Assembly (NCBI RefSeq): GCF_026341825.1
Contig: NZ_JAPENY010000002.1
Coordinates: forward strand, 620,001-684,000
Direction: 5' to 3'
DNA from: Streptomyces sp. NBC_00620
GTDB taxonomy: Bacteria > Actinomycetota > Actinomycetes > Streptomycetales > Streptomycetaceae
Length of the DNA: 64,000 nt
Shown here: in pieces, positions 35,026 to 48,056 of the stretch
Numbering within the stretch: the stretch's first letter is position 1
How the letters are laid out: the number at the start of each line of letters is the position of its first letter
The notes under the pieces: generated by a model
Databases searched by the model: none
What the model was told of the DNA's origin: nothing
Seen by the model: only the letters and a program-made list of their open reading frames with translations
Translations under genes and position numbers: made by a program

Positions 35026-36329
35026 TGGGGGACTCCTTCGGTACGGGCCGGAGGCCGGACGCCCCACAGCAGAAAGACGGGATTGGTGGCCGCGAGCCGG
35101 TCGACGCCACCCGGCAGCGGCGCGAGCCGGGACGACTGCAGCAGTACGCCGTCGCAGTCGAACCCGGCACCGGTGAGCGCGTCCCGGGCCGCCGGAACCC
35201 GGTCGAGGGCGGCCATGGCGATCACGACGGCCCGCCGGGCCCGCCGCGCGCAGGCCGTGACGATGGCGGGCAGTTCGCGCCCGCCGCCGCCGATGAAGAC
35301 CGCGTCCGGGTCGTCCAGATCGGACAGCACCGTCGGCGCGGCCCCGTGCACGACCTGTACATCGACGCCGTGCGCCTCGGCGTTGGCGCGGATGCGGTCG
35401 CAGCCGTCCCGCGTCTTCTCGATCGCGGTGACGGCGGCGCCGAACCGCGCGCACTCGACGGCGACGGACCCGGAGCCCGCGCCGACGTCCCAGACCAGTT
35501 CGCCGAGCCGCGGCCCGATCCGGGCCAGCGCGAGCGCCCGTACCTCGAACTTGCTGATCATCGAGTCGCGGTGCGCGAACTCGCTCTCGTCCAGGGCCCA
35601 TCGGACGGGTCCGGCGGACGGTCCGGCCATGGTTCGCACGGGGGCCAGGGCACGCGACTCGTCCAGGCACAGGACGACGCTCACCGCCGTACCCCAGTCA
35701 CGGGCCGCGGCCTCGGCGGGCGTGACCCGCTCCACTTGCTCGTGCGCGGGGTCGCCCAGGGCGCTCGCGACGACGAGCACGCGGTCCCCGCACCGGTAGG
35801 CGAGCGCGGCGCCCAGCTCGGCGGGTCCCGAGCCGGGACCGGTCAGCACGGCCACCTTCGGCTGTGACCGGCAGACGTTGACGGCCGTACGCAGATCGCG
35901 GCCGTGCGCGCTGACCACCACGGCGTCGTCCCAGGGCAGCCCGAGCCGGGCGAAGGCGGTGGCGACGGACGAGACACCGGGCCGGACGTCCAGCCGCTCC
36001 GCCCCGAAGCGTTCGGCCAGCGCCCGCACGATCCCGAAGAACCCGGGATCACCGGAGGCGAGCACGACGACCCGCCCCTGCTTGTCCCCCTTGTCCACGT
36101 GCCGCTCGATCACATCGAGCGCCGGTGCGAGCGGACCGAGCACGACACGCTCCGCCCCCTCCGGCAGCAGTGCCGCGGCCAGATGCCGCGCGGCGCCGAC
36201 GACGAGCCCGGCCCCGGCTACGGCGGACATGGCATCCGGAGGCAACGGCGCCCCCGTACCCGTACCGACGACGGTGATCGCAGCCGTCCCCGCGACGGTG
36301 ACCGCATCCGTACCGACGACGGTCGTCAC
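35022..36329 (-). CDS. cobL: Precorrin-6Y C5,15-methyltransferase (decarboxylating), CbiE-CbiT fusion
   Basis: A 435-aa bifunctional enzyme. The N-terminal tetrapyrrole methylase (CbiE) runs to about residue 220 (VVLASGDPGFFGIVRAL; VVVSAHGRDLRTAVNV); the C-terminal CbiT Rossmann methyltransferase has VWDVGAGSGSVAVECAR and FIGGGGRELPAIV. The GTG at 36329 overlaps the cobM stop. The first 16 codons look like a copy of the following ones (15-bp direct repeat 48 bp apart), so the CbiE fold really begins at ITVVGTGTG. Confidence 0.93.
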   Translation of the reverse strand: MTTVVGTDAVTVAGTAAITVVGTGTGAPLPPDAMSAVAGAGLVVGAARHLAAALLPEGAERVVLGPLAPALDVIERHVDKGDKQGRVVVLASGDPGFFGIVRALAERFGAERLDVRPGVSSVATAFARLGLPWDDAVVVSAHGRDLRTAVNVCRSQPKVAVLTGPGSGPAELGAALAYRCGDRVLVVASALGDPAHEQVERVTPAEAAARDWGTAVSVVLCLDESRALAPVRTMAGPSAGPVRWALDESEFAHRDSMISKFEVRALALARIGPRLGELVWDVGAGSGSVAVECARFGAAVTAIEKTRDGCDRIRANAEAHGVDVQVVHGAAPTVLSDLDDPDAVFIGGGGRELPAIVTACARRARRAVVIAMAALDRVPAARDALTGAGFDCDGVLLQSSRLAPLPGGVDRLAATNPVFLLWGVRPPARTEGVPQ

Positions 36330-37162
36330 GACGGACTGCCCTTGCGCGCCGCACGCCGCTCCGCGCGCAGTTCCGCACGCGCCCGCGGGTCGGCCTTGCG
36401 GAACTCGTGGAAGTGACCGGGGTGGTAGAGGTGCGAGCGCGTGCCGCTCGCGTCGAGTGCAGGGCCGACCAGGAAGAGGGTGTGCTTCCAGAGCTTGTGC
36501 TCCTTGACCGTCTCCTCCAGCGTCTCGATCGTGCACTTCACGAGCAGCTCCTCCGGCCAGGTCACCTGGTACGCCACCACGACCGGCGTGGACGTGGGGT
36601 AGCCGCCCTCCAGCAGCTCGCGCACCAGCTGACCGCTGCGCGCCGCCGACAGGAACAGCGCCATCGTCGTCCCGTGGCGGGCGAACTCCCGTACTTCCTC
36701 TCCGGGCGGCATCGGCGTCTTGCCGCCGCCGAGCCGGGTGAGGATCACGGACTGCGCGACCTCGGGAATCGTCAGCTCGCGCTGTGCGAGCGCGGCCACG
36801 GCGGAGAAGGACGAGACACCCGGGATGATCTCGGTCTCGACCCCGATGTCCGCACACCGGTCGAGCTGCTCCTGCGTGCCGCCCCACAGCGCCGGGTCGC
36901 CGGAGTGGATGCGGGCCACCTTCAGCCCCTCCTCGGCGGCACGCTCGTACACGGCCACCACGTCCTCGAGGGACATCGTCGCCGAGTCCAGGATCTCCGC
37001 GCCCTCGCGCGCGTGGTCGAGGACCTCCGCCTGCACCAGGCTGGCCGCCCAGATCACGACGTCGGCCTCGGCGATGGCGCGCGCGGCGCGGAACGTCAGC
37101 AGGTCGGCGGCGCCGGGCCCTGCCCCGACGATGGTCACCTTGCCGGTGGGGGCGTCGGCCAT
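36326..37162 (-). CDS. cobM: Precorrin-4 C11-methyltransferase
   Basis: A 278-aa SAM-dependent methyltransferase. Features: VTIVGAGPGAADLLTFRAARAI in sections, ARIHSGDPALWGGTQEQ, EIIPGVSSFSAVAALAQREL, SVILTRLGGGKTPMPPGE. The C-terminal extension is Arg/Ala-rich (RAELRAERRAARKG). I chose the start at MADAPTGKV (37162), with GGAGAGG upstream; in-frame extensions lie in the intergenic region. First gene of the left cob operon. I saw no riboswitch before it. Confidence 0.94.
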   Translation of the reverse strand: MADAPTGKVTIVGAGPGAADLLTFRAARAIAEADVVIWAASLVQAEVLDHAREGAEILDSATMSLEDVVAVYERAAEEGLKVARIHSGDPALWGGTQEQLDRCADIGVETEIIPGVSSFSAVAALAQRELTIPEVAQSVILTRLGGGKTPMPPGEEVREFARHGTTMALFLSAARSGQLVRELLEGGYPTSTPVVVAYQVTWPEELLVKCTIETLEETVKEHKLWKHTLFLVGPALDASGTRSHLYHPGHFHEFRKADPRARAELRAERRAARKGSPS

Positions 37163-37310
37163 GGGATGGGGTCCTCTCCTACGGAACATGTGGAACTTGC
37201 GGAACATCAGTGCGCTCGAACGGTGCGTGTGTGACGAAACTTCAGGGCGTACACGCGGACACGGGGCCACGGGCGTGCGTGAACGGCGGTCGATCGGATA
37301 GCAAGGGCCT

Positions 37311-38039
37311 ATGGCGGTCCTCGTCGCGCTCGGCGCGTTCCTGATGACGCTGGCCGGCGGCTGGACGGCACAGCGGGTGACCGACCGACGTCATCTGGTA
37401 CTCGGCCTGGCCGGCGGCCTGATGCTCGGCGTGGTCGGCCTGGACCTGCTGCCGGAGGCGCTGAGCGCGGCGGGCGACGAGGTCTTCGGCGTACCGGCCG
37501 CGCTGCTGCTGTTCGTGGCCGGATTCCTGCTGGCCCACCTGGTGGAACGCCTGCTGGCCGCCCGGCAGGCGGCACACGGCGCTGACGAGAACGGCGGCCG
37601 GGCGCCGGAGGTCGGCCTCACGGCGGCCGCCGCGATGGTCGGCCACAGCGCGATGGACGGCGTGGCGATCGGCGCGGCCTTCCAGGTCGGCGGCGGAATG
37701 GGCCTGGCGGTGGCCCTCGCCGTCATCGCCCACGACTTCGCGGACGGCTTCAACACGTACACGCTCACGAGCCTGTACGGGAACGACCGGCGCAAGGCGA
37801 TCATGATGCTCGTCGCCGACGCGGTGGCCCCCGTGGCCGGCGCCGCCTCGACGCTCTTCGTCACCATCCCGGAGCAACTGCTCGGCTGCTATCTCGGCCT
37901 CTTCGGCGGCGTACTCCTCTACCTCGCCGCCGCCGAGATCCTCCCCGAGGCACACCACGAGCACCCCGCCCGCTCGACCCTGCTGTGCACGGTCGCGGGC
38001 GCGGGTTTCATCTGGCTGGTGGTGGGCCTCGCGGGCTGA
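37311..38039 (+). CDS. ZIP-family metal transporter
   Basis: A 242-aa membrane transporter with about eight hydrophobic segments. Metal-site helices show HSAMDGVAIGAAF and HDFADGFNTYTL, and a C-terminal EILPEAHHEHP. ZIP proteins move Zn, Fe, Mn or Co into the cytosol. It lies on the plus strand between the two cobalamin operons and ends 17 bp before the cobI stop, so cobalt supply is an attractive role, but this is inferred from position. AAGGG precedes the ATG at close range. No Zur-box-like palindrome is evident in the 148-bp upstream gap. Confidence 0.88.
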   Translation: MAVLVALGAFLMTLAGGWTAQRVTDRRHLVLGLAGGLMLGVVGLDLLPEALSAAGDEVFGVPAALLLFVAGFLLAHLVERLLAARQAAHGADENGGRAPEVGLTAAAAMVGHSAMDGVAIGAAFQVGGGMGLAVALAVIAHDFADGFNTYTLTSLYGNDRRKAIMMLVADAVAPVAGAASTLFVTIPEQLLGCYLGLFGGVLLYLAAAEILPEAHHEHPARSTLLCTVAGAGFIWLVVGLAG

Positions 38040-38056
38040 GCCCTCGCCGGGTCGGC

Positions 38057-38788
38057 TCACAACTTCCCGCCGCGCCCGCCCTCGCGCCGCGCGGGCGCGA
38101 TGAGCGTGGAGAGGTAGGGCAGCGGCCCGCCGTCGAGCTCGGCCGCCGGCCGGATGGACTCGCTCTCAAGACCGAGCGCCGACCCCCACACGGCGTCGTC
38201 GAGCCGCCCCGTCTCGCGCAGCGCCTCGGCCACTTCCGCGGCCTGCCGCCCGAACTTGTACGCGACGACGGTGCCGGGCCCGTTGAGAGCGTCCTTGAGC
38301 ACGGCCGCCCCCGCGGTCACCGGAACGAGGGTCAGCGGCTCGGTCCCCTCCGTGAGCACCGCCCCCGACCGCGCGGCGAGATCCTGCATGGCGGTGATAC
38401 CGGGCACGGTCTCGATGACGGTCCCCGGCACCAGCTCCGCGATGGTCTGCGCGAGATAGGTGAACGTCGAGTACACGTTGGGGTCGCCGATGGTGGCGAA
38501 GGCGACGGTCGCGTGCGCGCGCAGCAGCCCGGCCACCCGCTCACCGGCCGCGTCCCAGGCGGCCTCACGCCGCCCCCGGTCGGTCCGCTCGTTCAGCGCG
38601 AACACGACCCGGACGACCTTCTCCTGGGGCACGTAGTGCAGGACGGTGGCCTCCGCCCGCCCCCGCTCTCCTGTGTCCATCACCGGTACGACGACGACCT
38701 CGGCGGCGCGCAGAGCGTTGACGCCCTTGACGGTCACCAGCTCCGGGTCACCGGGCCCGACCCCGACTCCGGTCAGCTTGCTGCTCAT
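38057..38788 (-). CDS. cobI: Precorrin-2 C20-methyltransferase
   Basis: A 243-aa tetrapyrrole methylase. Features: GVGVGPGDPELVTVKGVNAL, ATVAFATIGDPNVYSTFTYL, ETVPGITAMQDLAAR, GTVVAYKFGR. ATG at 38788 overlaps the cobB stop (ATGA), and an upstream in-frame extension is only a shadow of cobB. Last gene of the riboswitch-led operon. Confidence 0.94.
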   Translation of the reverse strand: MSSKLTGVGVGPGDPELVTVKGVNALRAAEVVVVPVMDTGERGRAEATVLHYVPQEKVVRVVFALNERTDRGRREAAWDAAGERVAGLLRAHATVAFATIGDPNVYSTFTYLAQTIAELVPGTVIETVPGITAMQDLAARSGAVLTEGTEPLTLVPVTAGAAVLKDALNGPGTVVAYKFGRQAAEVAEALRETGRLDDAVWGSALGLESESIRPAAELDGGPLPYLSTLIAPARREGGRGGKL

Positions 38789-40227
38789 GACGTCAGGCAC
38801 CTCTCCACGAACCGACGGGCGACACCGGGCTCGGACGCCCAGTGCGTGTGCAGATAACTCGCGTGCACACCTTGTTGTACGAAACCTTCGACCCGCTTCC
38901 GCGGGGTACGCACCCCCCAGGCGGGAGCCGCCCCGGCACCGGGCTCGACAACGGTCCGGTGGAACTCGTGCCCCCGCATCCGCGTCCCCGCCACGGCGAG
39001 CACACTGTCGGACACGGCAACGGCATCCCGGTACCCGAGGGTCAGCTGCTCGTCCATACGGGCCTTGGCATCGATGACCCCACACATGGGCTGCCCGTCG
39101 AGCTCGCGAGACAGATACAGCAGCCCGGCACACTCGGCGGCGACCGGCGCACCGCGCTCAGCGAGCGCCGCAACAGCCTTCCGCAACGGCTCATTGGCAG
39201 ACAGCTCAGGCGCGTACACCTCGGGGAACCCACCTCCGATGACCAACCCGCCGACACCTTCGGGCAGTTGCTCATCGCGGAGAGGGTCAAAGGTGACAAC
39301 TTCGGCCCCGGCGGCGGAGAGCAGCTCGGCGTGTTCGGCGTAGGAGAAGGTGAAGGCGGCCCCACCGGCGACAGCGACGACTTTTGTTTTTAGCCCGTCC
39401 GGCGTTTGAGGACGAGCCCTTCGGGCGACCGGGGGTTCGGGGGCGGAGCCCCCGAGTTCGGGAACGGGAAGGGGCGGAGGGGGCGAAGAACCAACCACCT
39501 CAGCCACATCCCAAGCCGCACCCGACAACGCGGGAGCACTACGCGCCAACGCAAGCAGCCCCCCGAGATCACACCCCTCCCGCACCTGCGAGGCCATGGC
39601 AGCAACCGCCGAAACGGCTTCCGACGCCCGCTCGGCAACAGGCACCAACCCCAGATGCCGAGAAGGCGTGTCCACCTGCGGAGCCCGCCGCAGAACCCCG
39701 AGCACGGGAACCCCCGACTCGTCGAGAGCCTCCCGCAGCATCCCCTCATGCCGCACGGACCCCACCTTGTTGAGAATCACCCCGGCCACCCGCACCTCGG
39801 GATCCCAGGAAGCAAACCCATGCACAAGCGCAGCCACGGACCGAGCCTGAGACGAAGCATCGACAACCAGCACCACAGGCGCCCGCAGCAACTTCGCCAC
39901 ATGAGCGGTGGAAGCCAACTCCCCTTCCCCCGCAGCCCCGTCGTACAGCCCCATCACACCCTCGACAACAGCGAGATCGCACCCCCGGGCCCCATGCCCG
40001 AACAACGGCGCGACAAGCTCCGCCCCACACAGATACGCATCGAGATTCCGCCCCACACGCCCGGTGGCGAGCGCGTGATACCCGGGATCGATGTAGTCGG
40101 GCCCCACCTTGTGCGGAGACACGGCAAGCCCCCGCGAGGCGAACGCCGCCATCAGCCCCGTGGCAACGGTGGTCTTGCCGCTGCCCGAAGAAGGCGCGGC
40201 AATGACCAGCCGAGGAACGGAAATCAC
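38785..40227 (-). CDS. cobB: Cobyrinate / hydrogenobyrinate a,c-diamide synthase with in-frame repeat insertion
   Basis: A 480-aa glutamine-dependent amidase. The N-terminal dethiobiotin-synthetase-like ATPase (Walker A APSSGSGKTT; VEGVMGLYDGAAGEGELAST in sections) runs to about residue 243. The C-terminal GATase domain (about 283-480) has VIGGGFPEVYAPEL and the nucleophile Cys in VAAECAGLLYL. Between them, residues about 246-279 (SSPPPPLPVPELGG...RARPQTPDGL) are encoded by repeat R4, an intergenic-type element, without breaking the frame. The GTG at 40227 overlaps the cobO stop. Catalytic motifs are intact, so it is probably functional. Confidence 0.93.
   Translation of the reverse strand: MISVPRLVIAAPSSGSGKTTVATGLMAAFASRGLAVSPHKVGPDYIDPGYHALATGRVGRNLDAYLCGAELVAPLFGHGARGCDLAVVEGVMGLYDGAAGEGELASTAHVAKLLRAPVVLVVDASSQARSVAALVHGFASWDPEVRVAGVILNKVGSVRHEGMLREALDESGVPVLGVLRRAPQVDTPSRHLGLVPVAERASEAVSAVAAMASQVREGCDLGGLLALARSAPALSGAAWDVAEVVGSSPPPPLPVPELGGSAPEPPVARRARPQTPDGLKTKVVAVAGGAAFTFSYAEHAELLSAAGAEVVTFDPLRDEQLPEGVGGLVIGGGFPEVYAPELSANEPLRKAVAALAERGAPVAAECAGLLYLSRELDGQPMCGVIDAKARMDEQLTLGYRDAVAVSDSVLAVAGTRMRGHEFHRTVVEPGAGAAPAWGVRTPRKRVEGFVQQGVHASYLHTHWASEPGVARRFVERCLTS
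39392..39485. repeat. Streptomyces 3'-end repeat, copy R4, inside cobB
   Basis: It carries the same modules as R1-R3 (CCGTCCGGCGTTTGAGGACG; GGGGGCGGAGCCCCC; GGGGCGGAGGGGGCG) and the same orientation relative to the host gene's strand, but lies within the coding sequence at the junction of the two enzyme domains. Confidence 0.9.
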
Positions 40228-40823
40228 CACTCGATGCCCCTCTGGCCCTTCTGACCGGCGTCCATCGGATGCTTGACCTTGGACATGTCGGTCACCAGAT
40301 CGGCGAACTCCACCAGCTTCTCGGGAGCGTTGCGCCCGGTGATCACCACATGCTGGGTCCCGGGCCGATCCCGCAGCACGGCCACGACCTCGTCGACGTC
40401 GATCCACCCCCAGTGCATGGGATAGGCGAACTCGTCGAGCACATACAGCTGGTACGTCTCCGCCGCCAGGTCCCTCTTGACCTGCTCCCACCCCTCGCGG
40501 GCCTTCTCCTCGTTGTCCATCTGGGAGTCGCGCTGCACCCAGGACCAGCCCTCGCCCATCTTGTGCCAGTCGACGGACCCGCCCTCGTCGCTGGCGCCAA
40601 GCACCCGCAGCGCGTTCTCCTCGCCGACCTTCCACTTCGCCGACTTGACGAACTGGAACACCCCGATGGGCCACCCCTGATTCCAGGCACGCAGGGCAAG
40701 CCCGAACGCGGCGGTGGACTTCCCCTTCCCCACCCCCGTGTGCACCACGACAAGCGGCCGGTTACGCCGCTGACGTGTCGTCAGCCCGTCGTCCGGCACG
40801 ACACTCGGCTGCCCCTGCGGCAT
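40224..40823 (-). CDS. cobO: Cob(I)yrinic acid a,c-diamide adenosyltransferase
   Basis: A 199-aa CobA/CobO-type ATP:corrinoid adenosyltransferase. P-loop variant HTGVGKGKSTAAFGLALRA, GVFQFVKSAKWKVGEENAL, YVLDEFAYPMHWGWID, VVITGRNAPEKLVEFADLVTDM are diagnostic. It starts at ATG 40823, sharing its A with the TAA of the chelatase gene (TAATG), and overlaps cobB. Confidence 0.95.
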   Translation of the reverse strand: MPQGQPSVVPDDGLTTRQRRNRPLVVVHTGVGKGKSTAAFGLALRAWNQGWPIGVFQFVKSAKWKVGEENALRVLGASDEGGSVDWHKMGEGWSWVQRDSQMDNEEKAREGWEQVKRDLAAETYQLYVLDEFAYPMHWGWIDVDEVVAVLRDRPGTQHVVITGRNAPEKLVEFADLVTDMSKVKHPMDAGQKGQRGIEW

Positions 40824-42819
40824 TACGCGGCCCTCCTGCTGTTGCCCTGCACGTCCCTGACAAGACCGGCGATGGAATCGGCCCGCAACTCGTTCAAAGT
40901 CACCGCGGTGCCGCCCAGTTCCACCGCGAGCTGCCCGGCAAGACCCAGCCGTACGGCCCCCGCCTCGCAGTCCACGACCACGGACGCGACCGAGTCGGCC
41001 GCGAACAGCCGCGCCGCACGCCCCGCGAGCGCCACCGGCTCCGGGCCACCCGTGGCACGCCCGTCCGTCACCACGACGACCAGCGGCCGCCGCGCGGCAT
41101 CCCGCAGCCGCTCGACCCGCAGCACGTCGTGCGCCCGCAGCAACCCGGCCGCGAGCGGCGTCCGCCCACCGGTGGGCAGCGACTCCAGCCGCGCGGCGGC
41201 GGCATCCACCGAAGAGGTGGGCGGCAGCGCGACCTCGGCCGCGGACCCGCGGAAGGTCACGAGCCCCACCTTGTCCCGCCGCTGATACGCGTCGAGCAGC
41301 AGCGAAAGCACCGCACCCTTCACGGCACTCATCCGCTGCCGCGCCGCCATCGACCCGGAGGCGTCCACGACGAAGAGCACGAGGTTCCCCTCACGCCCCT
41401 CCCGGGTGGCCTGCCGCAGATCGTCCCGCCGTACGACGAGCCCGCGCCCCGACCGCCCGCGCGCCAGCTGATGCGGCGCCGCCGCCTGCACGGTCGCCGC
41501 CAAGTGCAGCTTGGTGAGCGCCCCTTGGGGCCGCCGCGACCCGGTGGTCCGCCCGTGCTCGGTCCGCGCCCGCGAACGCCGCCCGGCGGCACCCTCCCCG
41601 AGCCCGGGCACGCTCAGCACCTTCGTACGGAAGGGTTCGGCGGCCCGTACGGGGGACTGCTCGCCGCCACCCTGAGGCTGCCCACCCTCGCCGGACTCGG
41701 CCTGCGCAGGGGCATCGCCCGGCCCGGAACCGTCGTCGGGGTCCTCCTGCGGAGGCTGCCCGCCACCACCGGGCCCGTCCGGATCCGGATCGTCGTCCTC
41801 GCCGCCGCCCTGCTCGCCGAACTCCTCCAGCGTCTCGTCGAGCTTGTCCTCGTCAAGTCCCGGCGCGTCAAAGGGATTCCGCCGACGCCGGTGCGGCAGC
41901 GCGAGCAGCGCCGCCTGCCGTACGTCCTCCGCGAGCACCTCGGTCCGCCCGGCCCACGCGGCCAGCGCGGTCGCCGTGCGCGCCATCACGATGTCGGCGC
42001 GCATACCGTCCACCTCGAAGGCCGCACAGGTCGCCGCGATCTGCCGCAGCGCCCCGTCCCCGAGCAGCACGGACGGCAACAGCGCACGCGCCGCCACGAT
42101 CCGCGCCCGTACGGCGGACTCCTCGTCGTCCCAACGGGCGGCGAACCCCTCGGGATCGTCGTCGTACGCGAGCCTCCTGCGCACCACCTCGACCCGCTGA
42201 TCGGGCTCCCGCGAGGCGGCCACCTCGACGGTCAGCCCGAACCGGTCGAGCAACTGCGGCCGCAGTTCCCCCTCTTCGGGGTTCATGGTCCCGACGAGCA
42301 GGAAACGGGCGGCATGTCGTACGGAGACGCCCTCGCGCTCGACGTAGGAGGCGCCCATCGCGGCCGCGTCAAGGAGCAGGTCGACCAGGTGGTCGTGGAG
42401 AAGATTGACCTCGTCGACGTACAGGATCCCGCGGTGCGCGTCGGCAAGGAGCCCCGGCTCGAAGGCCTTCACGCCCTCCGCGAGCGCCCGCTCGATGTCG
42501 AGGGCGCCGACGAGCCGGTCCTCGGAGGCACCGACGGGCAGCTCGACCATCCGCGCGGGACGCTTCGTTCCGGGTCCGACCTCGTGCGGCCCGTCGGGGC
42601 AGGCGGGGTCGGGGGAGGCCGGAGCGCACGAGAAGCGGCACCCGGCGACGACGTCGACCTCCGGGATGAGCACCGAAAGGGCGCGTACGGCGGTGGACTT
42701 GGCCGTGCCCTTCTCGCCACGCACCAGCACCCCGCCCACCGCGGGCGACACGGCATTCAGCAGCAGCGCGAGCCGCAGGTCGTCCTGGCCGACAACGGCC
42801 GTGAACGGAAAGGGAGTAC

Positions 42820-42823
<4 letters not shown>
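40823..42823 (-). CDS. Putative cobaltochelatase subunit: AAA+ (ChlI) plus VWA (ChlD) fusion
   Basis: A 666-aa protein. The N-terminal AAA+ part (1-320) has Walker A GEKGTAKST and the ILYVDEVNLLHD Walker B. A Pro/Gly/Asp/Glu-rich linker (about 340-400) leads to a VWA domain with MIDAS VVDASGSMAARQRMS and VVVVTDGRATGG. With CobN it would form the ATP-dependent Co chelatase of the late-insertion pathway, replacing CobS/CobT. It starts at GTG 42823 by overlap with the cobN stop. Mg-chelatase-like wording in databases reflects homology, not function. Confidence 0.9.
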
Positions 42824-46469
<3,646 letters not shown>

Positions 46470-46473
<4 letters not shown>

Positions 46474-48056
46474 GCGGGCGCTCCCGGTGGAATGAAAGGC
46501 AGTCCTGTCGGCGCGCCGGACTCGATGAGCCGCCACAGCGCGTCCGTATCCGCGTGTTCCTCGATCAGATCGCCGAGCCGGTCCAACTGCTCCTCGCGCA
46601 GCGCCGCGAACGACGTGTCGGCGGCCGGTACGAAACGACGGCCCGCGGCGGCCGCCACCTCGCGCAGGAAGGCGCGCCGGAACCCGTCCGACTCCAGCGA
46701 GCCGTGCCAGTGCGTGCCCCAGACCTCACCGACCCGGCACCCGTCCAAGAAGGGCTCCCCGCCGGTGACTTGGGCGACGCCATGGTGGATCTCGTACCCC
46801 TCGACGGGCTCGCCCAGCGCTTCGCCCACGGGCCGCGTGAGCGTCTTCTCCCGCGCGAACCGCACGCGTACGGGAAGCAGTCCGAGCCCGTCGACATGAC
46901 CTGCCCGTGACTCGACCTCGTCCTCGATGTGCTCGCCGAGGAGCTGGAAGCCGCCGCAGATGCCGAGCACGGGCCGCCCCTCGGCGGCCCGTCGCGCGAT
47001 CGCGTCCGCGAGCCCGCGCTCCCGAAGCCACTCCAGCGCCTTCACCGTCCCCCGGGTCCCCGGTACGACGACGAGGTCCGCGTCGGCCAGCTCCTCGGCC
47101 CGGTCCACGAAACGCACGACGACACCCGGCTCGGCGGCCAGCGCGTCCACGTCCGTGAAGTTGGACATCAGGGGGATCGCGCAGACGGCGACCCGCAGTA
47201 CGTCTTCGCCGACGGGCGCGGTGACCGTGGATTCCCGGACCGCGCCCCTCATGGAGACCCTCCCCCACTCTCGGCTGCGCTCGAGCGGGGGGACCCCCAT
47301 CCCGTCCTCCTCGTCGATCCCGAGGCCGTGCTGGAAGGGCAACACCCCGTAGGAGGGCCGCCCGGTGAGCCCGTGGAGCATGTCGAGCCCCGGCTCCAGC
47401 AGGGAGACATCCCCGCGGAACTTGTTCACGAGGAACCCGGCGACCAGCTCCTGGTCCTCGCGGGACAGCAGTGCGACGGTCCCGAAGAAGGACGCGAAGA
47501 CGCCGCCGCGGTCGATGTCGCCGACGACGAGCACGGGCAGCCGCGCGTTGCGCGCGATCCCCATGTTCACGATGTCGGTCCGCCGCAGATTGATCTCGGC
47601 GGGACTCCCCGCTCCCTCGCAGATCACCGCGTCATACGTGCCCCGCAACTCGGCTAGGCACTCCAGCACGGTCCCGAGCAGAGCTTCCTGCCGCCCTCCG
47701 TGCAGCCTTTCCCCGGGGGACGACCCCCCAGACCCCCCGAAGAACCCGCGAGCACTCATCTCACCCACGGGCTTCCCCATGAGCACGACCTGACTGCTGC
47801 GGTCGCTCCCCGGCTTGAGCAGCACGGGATTCATCAGCGCGGTCGGCTCCACGCGAGCGGCCTGCGCCTGCATGGCCTGCGCCCGGCCGATCTCGGCGCC
47901 CTCACGTGTCACGAACGAGTTCAGCGACATGTTCTGCGCCTTGAAGGGCGCGACCTTGACGCCCTGCCGCACCAGCCACCGGCAGATCCCGGCGGTCACG
48001 ACGCTCTTGCCCGCGTCGGAAGTGGTTCCGGCGATCAGCAGCCCGCCGCCGCTCAT
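46470..48056 (-). CDS. cobQ: Cobyric acid synthase, with two in-frame repeat insertions
   Basis: A 528-aa glutamine-dependent amidase. N-terminal ATPase: LLIAGTTSDAGKSVVTAGICR in sections, FKAQNMSLNSFVT, EGAGSPAEINLRRTDIVNMG. GATase nucleophile in VLGICGGFQLLGEHIED. Two segments are foreign to the family: residues about 105-118 (FFGGSGGSSPGERL) between SARG and HGGRQ, and about 253-265 (MGVPPLERSREWG) after IDEEDG; both are encoded by Streptomyces intergenic repeat sequences. Catalytic motifs and the frame are intact. ATG at 48056 overlaps the cobD stop. Confidence 0.94.
47258..47300. repeat. Palindromic Streptomyces repeat inside cobQ (site 2)
   Basis: CTCCCCCACTCTCGGCTGCG then CTCGAGCGGGGGGACCCCC is a repeat I recognise from many Streptomyces intergenic regions. 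It adds about 13 codons to cobQ. Confidence 0.75.
47703..47744. repeat. G-rich repeat module inside cobQ (site 1)
   Basis: On the coding strand the core is GGGGGGTCTGGGGGGTCGTC then CCCCGGGG, similar to the GGGGGTCTGGGGGCGGAGCC module of R1-R4. It adds about 13 codons between conserved SARG and HGGRQ. Confidence 0.65.

Noticed and set aside
38785..40227. cobB as a pseudogene because of the repeat insertion
   Set aside because: The frame is continuous through the repeat and the ATPase and glutaminase motifs are intact on either side.
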